Positions 1-5,823 of a stretch of 12,621 nucleotides of DNA are shown here, in pieces. Source of the stretch: Candidatus Luteimonas excrementigallinarum (GTDB lineage Bacteria; Pseudomonadota; Gammaproteobacteria; Xanthomonadales; Xanthomonadaceae). The notes beneath the pieces are model-generated. The model had not been told where the DNA came from. It did no database searches and saw nothing but the letters and a program-made list of their open reading frames with translations. The stretch is taken from positions 1-12,621 of the forward strand of contig DXCY01000087.1 in the NCBI GenBank assembly GCA_019115725.1. Reading direction: 5' to 3'. The position numbers were made by a program, and so were the translations under genes. The stretch's first letter is position 1. Each line of letters starts with the position of its first letter.

Positions 1-93
1 GGCCAGCGCCATCGGGCGCAGCGGCAAAGGCAGCCGGCGCCCGGGCGTACGGATACCGACCCCCTGGGGGGTCGTCGGCGCACCGCGTATCAC
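1..93 (-). CDS. Start of a gene coupled to the siderophore-binding protein, probably ABC permease (partial)
   Basis: A GTG codon at 93-91 opens a frame that stays open to the window edge (31 codons, reading V-I-R-G-A-P at the start and many Pro, Arg and Leu after). It begins one base after the stop of the upstream binding-protein gene. A GGAGG lies six bases before the GTG, inside the end of that gene, a strong sign of translational coupling. The N-terminal stretch is basic and proline-rich and turns hydrophobic at the edge (M-A-L-A), as expected before a first membrane helix. In operons of this type the gene after the binding protein is normally a FecCD-family permease, so that role is inferred from position. 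Too little protein is visible to prove it. Confidence 0.5.
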   Translation of the reverse strand, partial: MIRGAPTTPQGVGIRTPGRRLPLPLRPMALA

Positions 94-94
94 T

Positions 95-1042
95 TCACGC
101 CTCCGGAACAACGGCCTCCAGCACCTGGTCAGCCAAATGGATGACCGAGGTGAAGCCGTGCATGACAACGTAGGCGGGCACCGGATCCAGGTACACCACG
201 CGATCCTGCTGCCAGGCCGAGGTCTGGCGCACCAGCGCGTTGTCGAGCAGCGCGCGCGCCGCAGCGGCATCGCCGCCGGCCACGCCGGCATCGCGGTCCA
301 CCACGAACAGCCAGTCCGGATTGGCCTCGAGGATGAATTCGAACGAGACCGAGTCACCGCCGTGGAAGCGGTCGTCCACCTCGTTCATCACCGGCGAGAA
401 GCCGGCTTCGGTGAACACCCAGCTCAGCCGCGAGTTGGCGCCGTACACGCCCAGGCGCCCGGCGTTGGTGACCAGCACCATGGCGGTGCCGGCGTCGGCG
501 GTGCGCTCGCGCAGCTCGGCGAAGCGGGCGTCCAGTTCGGCGGTCAGTTCTGTCGCGCGCGCCTCACGGCCGAAAATCCGGCCCAGGATTTCGATGTTCT
601 GCTTCACCCCTTCCACCAGGCTGGCGTTGTCCACCGACAGGTCGATGGTGGGGGCGATGCCGGCCAGCTCGGACAGTTTGGTGCGCGAGCGGCTGGCCAC
701 GATCACCAGGTCCGGGTTCGCGGCGCTGATGGTTTCGTAATCGGGCTCCTGCAGGGTGCCGGTCTTCAGGTACGGCGCGGCGCCGTAGTGCTGCAGGTAG
801 TCGGGCAGATTGCCGCCGGGCACGCCGATCACCGCGTCCACACCCAGCGCGTCAAGGATGTCGAGCACGGCGATGTCCTGCACGATCACCCGCTGCGGCT
901 GCGCCGCCAGGGTGATCTCACCCTGCTGGTGGACAACCTGGATGCCCTCGCCGGCGTTGGCTTCGACCGGGGTGGTGGGCGCGGGACCGGTGCAGCCGGC
1001 CAGGACGGCAAGCAGCGCCGCCAGAACAATGATTTTCCTCAT
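95..1042 (-). CDS. Siderophore ABC transporter substrate-binding lipoprotein (FatB/CeuE/VctP type)
   Basis: This is a periplasmic binding protein of an iron-siderophore ABC importer: it captures the ferric complex and hands it to an inner-membrane permease. The 315-residue product begins M-R-K, has a hydrophobic signal segment, and carries a lipobox L-A-G-C with Cys17 as the lipidation site. The mature part has the class III (TroA/FepB-like) pattern: a QRVIVQDIAVLDILDALGV segment near residues 51-69, then E-P-D-Y-E-T-I and N-P-D-L-V-I-V-A-S-R, as in the FatB/CeuE/YclQ group. The ATG at 1042 was chosen because AAAGG lies just upstream and the lipoprotein signal then has normal length. An ATG at 1057 is possible. 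An in-frame ATG at 1108 is ruled out because it lies inside the promoter. A Fur operator covers the promoter, so expression should rise under iron shortage. The ligand cannot be told from sequence. Confidence 0.88.
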   Translation of the reverse strand: MRKIIVLAALLAVLAGCTGPAPTTPVEANAGEGIQVVHQQGEITLAAQPQRVIVQDIAVLDILDALGVDAVIGVPGGNLPDYLQHYGAAPYLKTGTLQEPDYETISAANPDLVIVASRSRTKLSELAGIAPTIDLSVDNASLVEGVKQNIEILGRIFGREARATELTAELDARFAELRERTADAGTAMVLVTNAGRLGVYGANSRLSWVFTEAGFSPVMNEVDDRFHGGDSVSFEFILEANPDWLFVVDRDAGVAGGDAAAARALLDNALVRQTSAWQQDRVVYLDPVPAYVVMHGFTSVIHLADQVLEAVVPEA

Positions 1043-1101
1043 AGGGCCTTTCTTCATCGGGCCAGCGGAGGGTGCCGGCCTGCTGTGGGGGAGGGGAGAG
1101 A

Positions 1102-1130
1102 ATGACAATGATAATAGGAATCATTGTCAA
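1102..1130 (-). promoter_or_regulatory. Promoter of the siderophore-binding protein operon
   Basis: Read on the minus strand there is a consensus -35 TTGACA (1130-1125), a 17-base spacer, and a -10-like TGTCAT (1107-1102, four of six consensus bases). Transcription would start near 1095, giving a leader of about 53 bases before the ATG at 1042. The element coincides almost exactly with the Fur palindrome, so bound repressor would cover both hexamers. Confidence 0.65.
1103..1129. promoter_or_regulatory. Fur operator (iron box)
   Basis: Two perfectly complementary 10-base arms, TGACAATGAT and ATCATTGTCA, flank a 7-base AT-rich spacer (27 bases in all). The arms match the GATAATGAT / ATCATTATC half-sites of the classical Fur box at nearly every position. 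This is the only clearly AT-rich island in a very GC-rich region. Its position over the -35 and -10 of an iron-siderophore operon supports repression by Fur with iron. Confidence 0.85.
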
Positions 1131-1207
1131 AGTGGATCGGTCCGATTGATTTCCGGAGCAGAAAGGAGGTGGTTGGCCCCGGTTCCCGGCCGCGGGGCCG
1201 CCCTCGG

Positions 1208-1216
1208 CTACACTAT
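1208..1216 (+). promoter_or_regulatory. Putative -10 region of argS
   Basis: CTACACTAT (TACACT at 1209-1214) lies about 30 bases before the GTG start of argS. No convincing -35 is seen 16-18 bases upstream; that stretch is nearly all G and C. The same CTACAAT-like element recurs before speA, speE and ubiK, which is the main reason for calling it. Confidence 0.4.
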
Positions 1217-1245
1217 GCGGCCCTGCGCCATCCCCCCGCACATCA

Positions 1246-2949
1246 GTGAAATCCCAGCTTCGCGCACTCGTTTCGCACGCCATCGACGCACTCCGCGCAG
1301 ACGGCCGGCTGCCTGCCGACGCCGTCACGCCCGCCTATGTGATCGAACGACCCAAGGATCGCAGCCACGGTGACTTTTCCACCAACGCCGCCATGCTGCT
1401 GGTCAAGCTGGCCAACCAGGCCGGGCAGCGCACCAATCCGCGCGCACTGGCCGAGGCGCTGATCGCGGCGCTGCCAGATAGTGACCTGGTGGCCGGCGTG
1501 GATATCGCCGGGCCGGGATTCATCAACTTCCGCCTCACCCCGGCCGCCTGGCACGACCAGCTGCGCCTTGTACACGCCCAGGGCGCGGCCTACGGACGCA
1601 ACGACAGCGGCGGCGGGCGCGTGGCCGGCGTGGAATATGTGTCCGCCAATCCGACCGGCCCGCTGCACGTGGGCCACGGCCGCGCGGCGGTGATCGGCGA
1701 CTGCATTGCGCGGGCGCTGGACGCCAACGGCTGGCAGGTCCGGCGCGAGTTCTATTACAACGACGCCGGCGTGCAGATCGAGAACCTGGCGCGCTCGGTG
1801 CAGGCCCGCGCCCGCGGCCTGACTCCCGACGATGCCGGCTGGCCGGAAGACGGCTACCGCGGCGACTACATCGCCGACGTGGCCCGCGCGTACCTGGACG
1901 GCGCCCGCGTCGAGGTGGAAGGGCAGGTGGTCGCGGCCAGCGGCGAGATCGAGGATTTCGATGCCATCCGCCGCTTCGCCGTGGCCTGGCTGCGCAACGA
2001 GCAGAACGACGACCTGGCCGCCTTCGGCGTGGCTTTCGACGTGTACTACCTGGAATCGTCGCTGTACGCCGACGGCAAGGTGGAACAGACGGTCAAACGG
2101 CTCGTCGAACGTGGCCATGCCTACGAGCAGGACGGCGCGCTGTGGCTGCGCAGCACCGATTTCGGTGACGACAAGGACCGCGTGATGCGCAAGTCCGACG
2201 GCACCTACACCTACTTCGTGCCGGACGTGGCCTACCACCTCAGCAAGTGGGAGCGCGGCTACGAGCGCGCAATCACCGAGCTGGGCGCCGATCACCACGG
2301 CTCGCTGGCGCGGGTGAAGGCCGGCCTGCAGGCGCTGGACGAAGGCATCCCGCAGGGCTACCCGGAATACGTGCTGCACCAGATGGTGACGGTGATGCGC
2401 GGCGGCGAAGAGGTGAAGCTCTCCAAGCGCGCCGGCAGCTACCTGACCCTGCGCGACCTGATCGAGGAAGCCGGACGCGACGCGACCCGCTGGTTCCTGG
2501 TGGCGCGCAACCCGAATTCGCAGCTGGTGTTCGACATCGACCTGGCCCGCAGCCAGTCGCTGGACAACCCGGTGTACTACGTGCAGCTCTCGCACGCGCG
2601 CATCTGCGGCCTGCTGCGGCAGATGGACGAGCGTGGGCTGGCCTTCGATCTGGAAAACGGCCTGGCGCAGGCGCCCGACGCCGACAACCCGGCGGCCCGC
2701 GAACTGCTGGACGCGATCTCGCGCTGGCCGGAAACGGTCGCCGCCGCGGGCGAGCAGCTCGAGCCGCACCTGGTCACCACTTACCTGCTGGAACTGGCAC
2801 AGTCGTTCCAGACCTATTACAACGACAACCAGTTCCTGGTGGATGATGCCGGCGTGCGCAATGCGCGGCTGGCGCTGGCCCTGGCCACGCGCCAGGTGCT
2901 GGCCAACGGACTGGAACTTGTGGGCGTTGCAGCCCCGGAGAGGATGTAA
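1246..2949 (+). CDS. argS: Arginyl-tRNA synthetase
   Basis: Class I aminoacyl-tRNA synthetase that charges tRNA-Arg with arginine in the cytoplasm using ATP. The 567-residue length fits the bacterial family. The N-terminal additive domain (about 1-95) is followed by the Rossmann catalytic core with the HIGH signature as H141-V-G-H144 after S-A-N-P-T-G-P-L, and the KMSKS signature as K391-L-S-K-R395. The DALR-type helical anticodon-binding domain fills roughly 440-567. The start is GTG, which gives the N-terminus M-K-S-Q-L-R-A-L expected for xanthomonad ArgS. No Shine-Dalgarno sequence is visible in the 25-30 bases before it. An FtsN-like SPOR gene follows five bases after the stop, a pairing also known from Pseudomonas, so the two are probably cotranscribed. 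Confidence 0.97.
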   Translation: MKSQLRALVSHAIDALRADGRLPADAVTPAYVIERPKDRSHGDFSTNAAMLLVKLANQAGQRTNPRALAEALIAALPDSDLVAGVDIAGPGFINFRLTPAAWHDQLRLVHAQGAAYGRNDSGGGRVAGVEYVSANPTGPLHVGHGRAAVIGDCIARALDANGWQVRREFYYNDAGVQIENLARSVQARARGLTPDDAGWPEDGYRGDYIADVARAYLDGARVEVEGQVVAASGEIEDFDAIRRFAVAWLRNEQNDDLAAFGVAFDVYYLESSLYADGKVEQTVKRLVERGHAYEQDGALWLRSTDFGDDKDRVMRKSDGTYTYFVPDVAYHLSKWERGYERAITELGADHHGSLARVKAGLQALDEGIPQGYPEYVLHQMVTVMRGGEEVKLSKRAGSYLTLRDLIEEAGRDATRWFLVARNPNSQLVFDIDLARSQSLDNPVYYVQLSHARICGLLRQMDERGLAFDLENGLAQAPDADNPAARELLDAISRWPETVAAAGEQLEPHLVTTYLLELAQSFQTYYNDNQFLVDDAGVRNARLALALATRQVLANGLELVGVAAPERM

Positions 2950-2954
2950 GGCAC

Positions 2955-3722
2955 ATGGCGGCAAGGAAAGGCAGGTCGCAGGCGCGACGCAACAACGGCA
3001 ACAACGGCGGTCTCCCCGGCTGGGCGTGGATGCTGATCGGGATCCTGGTGGCGGTGATCGCGATCCTGGTGGCCCCGCGGTTCTTCACTTCCGAAGGCGA
3101 GGACGGCTTCTATCGCCCGCGCGCGAATCCGGACGCCACCCCGGCCCAGGCCAGCAGCCCGGGCGAGGACGACGCCCCGGCGCGCGCCGCCGAGCCGGCC
3201 CCCCTGCCCGCCCCCACCAGCGACCCCGAATACGACTTCTACACCCTGCTGCCGGGCCAGGAAGTGCCGATGACCGACGCCGAGCTGGCCGCCAGCGCCA
3301 AGGCCGAGCAGGAGCGCCAGCGCCAGGCCGCGCAGCGGGAAGCCGCCCAGCGCGAGGCCGACGCGGCGCAGCCCGCTGACACCGCCGCGCAAACGCCCGC
3401 AGCGCCGGCCACGCCGACCCAGGCACCGGCCCAGCCCACCGCCCCCGCAACCACTTCCACCGCGGCTGCCGCACCTGCCGCCGACACCACCGCCCGCTAC
3501 CTGCTGCAGGCCGGCTCGTTCAGCGCATCCGGCGATGCCGAGGCGCTCAAGGCGCGCATCGCCCTGCTTGGGCTGGGCGCGCGGGTGGAATCGGCCCAGG
3601 TCCAGGGACGCACCGTCTACCGCGTGCGCATGGGCCCCTACGGCACCGCCTCCGAGCTGGCCGAAGCCAAGGGCCGGCTGGAGAATGGCGGCCTGGACGC
3701 CATGGCGATCCGGGTGCAGTAA
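2955..3722 (+). CDS. FtsN-like SPOR-domain inner-membrane protein
   Basis: The 255-residue protein has the layout of proteobacterial FtsN-type division proteins. There is a short basic cytoplasmic tail (1-20), one membrane helix (about 22-40), a periplasmic segment with a conserved-looking YDFYTLLPGQEVP motif (93-106), an Arg/Gln/Ala-rich helix (107-138), a long Ala-Pro-Thr linker (139-179), and a C-terminal SPOR domain (about 181-255, beginning R-Y-L-L-Q-A-G-S-F and containing Y-R-V-R-M-G-P-Y). SPOR domains bind denuded septal peptidoglycan, so the likely site of action is the division septum. The ATG follows the argS stop by five bases, with a short AAGG before it. Position after argS matches the ftsN-like gene of Pseudomonas. 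The protein could instead be another SPOR protein; FtsN identity is inferred. Confidence 0.85.
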   Translation: MAARKGRSQARRNNGNNGGLPGWAWMLIGILVAVIAILVAPRFFTSEGEDGFYRPRANPDATPAQASSPGEDDAPARAAEPAPLPAPTSDPEYDFYTLLPGQEVPMTDAELAASAKAEQERQRQAAQREAAQREADAAQPADTAAQTPAAPATPTQAPAQPTAPATTSTAAAAPAADTTARYLLQAGSFSASGDAEALKARIALLGLGARVESAQVQGRTVYRVRMGPYGTASELAEAKGRLENGGLDAMAIRVQ

Positions 3723-3755
3723 CCGTCTGGAGCACACCGGCGAAGGAGCGCTGAC

Positions 3756-4403
3756 ATGACCCGAACCCTTTCTCCCCTGATGCTGGCCCTGGCCCTGGCC
3801 CTGGCCTCGCCCCTCGCATGGGCCGGCACCGCAGCCGCCTCCGGCGTGGACTGCGAAGCGCCCGGGTCATGGGCCGAACGCACCGTGTGCACCAGCCCGG
3901 CACTGCGCGGCACCGAGCAGCAGTTGCAGACCCTGGCCACCGAAGCGCGCCAGCGCAGCCAGGACCCGGAGGCCTTCGACGCCGCCCAGGCCGACTGGGC
4001 CGGCACGCGCCGCGACGCCTGCAACACCGTCCGCTGCCTGCAGACCAGCTACGCCAGCCGCATGGATGAGCTGCGCCTGCAGGTGGCCGGTGGTCGGCCG
4101 CCGCTGCTCACGCCCGGCACCTATCACCGCCATCCGGCCCCGGAAGACGGCGCGCCGCCGGCGCTGTGGATCGAGGTGCTGGACCAGGACCGCTACCGGC
4201 TACGGGTGCTTTCGGCCAGCGATGACATCCGCCCGGTGGAGGGCGAATTCAGCGAACGTGTGGGCAGCGCCCGCTTCACCACGCCCGGCTGCGCCTTCGC
4301 CCTGGCCTTTGCGCCGGACGTAATCGTGCTCTCGGAGGCCGCCGGCGAACTGTGTAGCGCCGCACTGGAAGGCAGCTACCTGCGCACCGCCTCGGAGCAG
4401 TAG
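3756..4403 (+). CDS. Secreted LprI-like (DUF1311 type) protein with an extra C-terminal domain
   Basis: The 215-residue protein has a Sec signal peptide with likely cleavage after A-W-A (residue 23). Residues 31-108 fit the LprI N-terminal pattern: D-C-E near the start, a second Cys in T-V-C-T-S-P-A-L, a long helix, then D-W-A-G-T-R-R-D-A-C and R-C-L-Q-T-S-Y-A-S-R-M-D-E-L. The four cysteines (33, 45, 89, 94) would form two disulfides. The family is named after a mycobacterial lysozyme inhibitor, but most members are untested, so the function here is open. Residues 115-215 look beta-rich, hold one more Cys pair (179, 200), and I do not recognise them. AAGGAG sits seven bases before the ATG. 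It starts 33 bases after the SPOR gene, probably in the same transcript. Confidence 0.75.
   Translation: MTRTLSPLMLALALALASPLAWAGTAAASGVDCEAPGSWAERTVCTSPALRGTEQQLQTLATEARQRSQDPEAFDAAQADWAGTRRDACNTVRCLQTSYASRMDELRLQVAGGRPPLLTPGTYHRHPAPEDGAPPALWIEVLDQDRYRLRVLSASDDIRPVEGEFSERVGSARFTTPGCAFALAFAPDVIVLSEAAGELCSAALEGSYLRTASEQ
3783..3806 (+). repeat. Tandem hexamer (CTGGCC) x4 in a signal-peptide coding region
   Basis: Four exact tandem copies of CTGGCC encode alternating Leu-Ala in the hydrophobic core of the LprI-like protein's signal peptide. Gain or loss of a unit would stay in frame and change the core by two residues. Confidence 0.8.
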
Positions 4404-4405
4404 CC

Positions 4406-4420
4406 GGCCGGCATCCGGCC
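4406..4420 (+). terminator. Small hairpin after the LprI-like gene
   Basis: GGCCGG, a 3-base loop CAT, then CCGGCC forms a perfect 6-bp stem three bases after the stop codon. No T-run follows, so if it ends transcription it does so weakly or not by the intrinsic mechanism. Confidence 0.25.
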
Positions 4421-4438
4421 CAAGCGCACCCGGGCCCG

Positions 4439-4446
4439 CTAGACTG
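4439..4446 (+). promoter_or_regulatory. Putative -10 of ydfG (possible leaderless start)
   Basis: CTAGACTG (TAGACT at 4440-4445) ends six bases before the ydfG ATG. Initiation at the usual distance would fall on or next to the A of the start codon, predicting a leaderless or nearly leaderless mRNA. This fits the lack of a good Shine-Dalgarno sequence before ydfG. No -35 is recognisable. Confidence 0.35.
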
Positions 4447-4451
4447 GCGGG

Positions 4452-5210
4452 ATGCACAAGACCATCCTCATCACCGGCGCCACCGCCGGATTCGGCGCCG
4501 CTGCCGTCGACCGCTTCCTCAACGCCGGCTGGCGCGTTATCGCCACCGGGCGGCGGGCCTCGCGCCTGCAGGAGCTGGAGGATCGCCACGGCGCCGAACG
4601 GCTGCACACGGCGGCCTTCGACATCCGTGATGCCGACGCCATGCAGGCCGCGCTGGACGCGATTCCCGAACCCTTCCGCCGGATCGACGCGCTGGTCAAC
4701 AACGCCGGCCTGGCCCTGGGCACGGTGCCCGCGCAGCAGGCGGACCTGCTGCAGTGGCGGCAGATGATCGACACCAACGTCACCGCCCTGGTCACCCTCA
4801 CCCACGCGCTGCTGCCGCAGCTGATCGAACGCCGCGGGGTGATCATCAACATCAGCTCGATTGCCGGCAGCTGGCCCTATCCGGGCGGCAACGTGTACGG
4901 CGGCACCAAGGCCTTCGTCACCCAGTTCTCGCTGAACCTGCGCGCGGACCTGCACGGCACCGGCGTGCGGGTGACCAGCATCGAGCCGGGCATGGCGGAA
5001 ACCGAGTTCACCCTGGTGCGCACCGGCGGTGACCAGGCGGCCTCGGACACGCTGTACCAGGGCGCCAACCCGATGACTGCCGGCGACATCGCGGACACCA
5101 TCTTCCACGTGGCCACTCTGCCGCCACACCTGAACATCAACCGGCTGGAGATCATGCCGGTGAGCCAGTCATTCGCCGGGTTCCAGGTGCACCGGGCGTC
5201 GGGGGCGTAG
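4452..5210 (+). CDS. ydfG: NADP-dependent 3-hydroxy acid dehydrogenase / malonic semialdehyde reductase (SDR)
   Basis: Short-chain dehydrogenase of the YdfG group. The E. coli member oxidises L-allo-threonine, serine and 3-hydroxypropionate with NADP and reduces toxic malonic semialdehyde from pyrimidine breakdown. The 252-residue protein matches my memory of E. coli YdfG over nearly its full length. It has the cofactor loop T8-G-A-T-A-G-F-G15, basic A-T-G-R-R after strand 2 (NADP preference), N83-N-A-G, catalytic Ser136, Tyr149 and Lys153 in Y-G-G-T-K, and the family's N-I-N-R-L-E-I-M-P-V-S-Q-S-F-A-G ending. The last residues A-S-G-A and the stop come from a truncated REP-like repeat instead of family sequence. 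It starts 48 bases after the LprI-like gene with its own promoter-like element, and converges on the cupin gene. Confidence 0.93.
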   Translation: MHKTILITGATAGFGAAAVDRFLNAGWRVIATGRRASRLQELEDRHGAERLHTAAFDIRDADAMQAALDAIPEPFRRIDALVNNAGLALGTVPAQQADLLQWRQMIDTNVTALVTLTHALLPQLIERRGVIINISSIAGSWPYPGGNVYGGTKAFVTQFSLNLRADLHGTGVRVTSIEPGMAETEFTLVRTGGDQAASDTLYQGANPMTAGDIADTIFHVATLPPHLNINRLEIMPVSQSFAGFQVHRASGA

Positions 5211-5211
5211 C
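5196..5211 (+). repeat. Truncated REP copy forming the 3' end of ydfG
   Basis: The 16 bases GCGTCGGGGGCGTAGC are repeated exactly at 5217-5232. This first copy lacks the second half of the hairpin (CCCCGAC) present in the full copies. The last five codons of ydfG, including the TAG stop (5208-5210), lie inside it. Confidence 0.75.
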
Positions 5212-5216
5212 TCAAA

Positions 5217-5296
5217 GCGTCGGGGGCGTAGCCCCGACCTACCGCCCCCCGGAATGACCGGCGAAATCCCGCAGGTCGGGGCTACGCCCCCGACGC
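5217..5296. repeat. Inverted pair of GTAG-type REP hairpins between convergent genes
   Basis: The arms 5217-5240 and 5273-5296 are perfectly complementary over 24 bases, with a 32-base loop. Each arm also folds alone: GTCGGGG, a 6-base loop CTACGC, CCCCGAC (minus strand 5238-5219, plus strand 5275-5294). The left unit, read on the minus strand, is preceded by GTAG (5242-5239); the right unit, on the plus strand, by GCAG (5271-5274). A tetranucleotide GTAG ahead of a short GC-rich stem is the hallmark of the GTAG REP family of Stenotrophomonas and relatives, which are mobilised in trans by RAYT transposases. The pair fills almost all of the gap between the stops of ydfG and the cupin gene. It could act as a two-way transcription stop or mRNA 3'-end protector, though no T-run follows. 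Confidence 0.8.
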
Positions 5297-5301
5297 GGAA
5301 A

Positions 5302-5706
5302 TCATTCCGTCGGCTTGCCGTCGTAGTGATCGGCCTCGTGCTGCTTTTCCGCAATTTCGGCGGTCGCGTGCACGGTGCCGTCGCGGTGCTCCGGCGGCCC
5401 GTAGAGGGTGTAGAGCTTCAGCGGCTCGCCGCCCTCGTTGATCACGTTGTGCTCGGCGCCGGCCGGCACGATGGCGATCTGATCATGGCCGAGGGTGTGC
5501 TTCACGCCGTCGATCAGCAGCGTGGCGGTGCCTTCTTCCACGCGGAAGAACTGGTCGATATCCGGATGCACCTCGGCACCGATCTCCTCGCCCGGCTGCA
5601 GGCACATCACCACCAGCTGCAGGTGGGCCCCGGTGTACAGCACGCGGCGGAAATCGGTGTTCTCGAGGGTGCGGTCCTCGATGTTGTTGGTGTAGCCCTT
5701 CTTCAT
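5302..5706 (-). CDS. Small single-domain cupin protein
   Basis: The 134-residue soluble protein consists of one cupin barrel. The first metal motif is a variant E45-V-H47-P-D-I-D51-Q-F-F-R-V-E-E-G, and the second lies in V-P-A-G-A-E-H86-N-V-I-N. His47, His86 and probably one of Glu45, Asp51 or Gln52 are candidate metal ligands. The surrounding pattern is that of the mannose-6-phosphate-isomerase-like stand-alone cupins that are common but unassigned in proteobacteria; the substrate is unknown. The C-terminal tail (about 104-134) is rich in His, Glu and Asp. GGAG lies six bases before the ATG. It is monocistronic, convergent with ydfG, and follows speA in the same direction after a 117-base gap with its own promoter. 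Confidence 0.85.
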   Translation of the reverse strand: MKKGYTNNIEDRTLENTDFRRVLYTGAHLQLVVMCLQPGEEIGAEVHPDIDQFFRVEEGTATLLIDGVKHTLGHDQIAIVPAGAEHNVINEGGEPLKLYTLYGPPEHRDGTVHATAEIAEKQHEADHYDGKPTE

Positions 5707-5732
5707 GGGGAGCTCCGTACGGTAGGGACTTC

Positions 5733-5760
5733 ATTGTCGCCCACGCAGGCCAGACTTTCA
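5733..5760 (-). promoter_or_regulatory. Putative promoter of the cupin gene
   Basis: On the minus strand TGAAAG (5760-5755), a 16-base spacer and GACAAT (5738-5733) resemble a sigma-70 promoter. Initiation near 5726 would give a leader of about 20 bases carrying the GGAG ribosome site. Confidence 0.4.
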
Positions 5761-5823
5761 GGGCCGTACACCGGCCTCGGCGTTCCCCGCACGGGGCGGT
5801 TCAACCACCCGCGGACGCACCCC

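Noticed and set aside
1043..1108. 22-codon extension of the siderophore-binding protein
   Set aside because: The ATG at 1108 is inside the Fur operator and upstream of the predicted transcription start; it would also bury the lipoprotein signal.
1243..2964. 573-codon open frame antisense to argS
   Set aside because: Same GC-skew shadow effect; mirrors argS end to end, with no domain or ribosome site.
2817..3737. 306-codon open frame antisense to the SPOR gene, Gly-rich
   Set aside because: Product of the Ala/Pro-rich linker read backwards; no independent signals.
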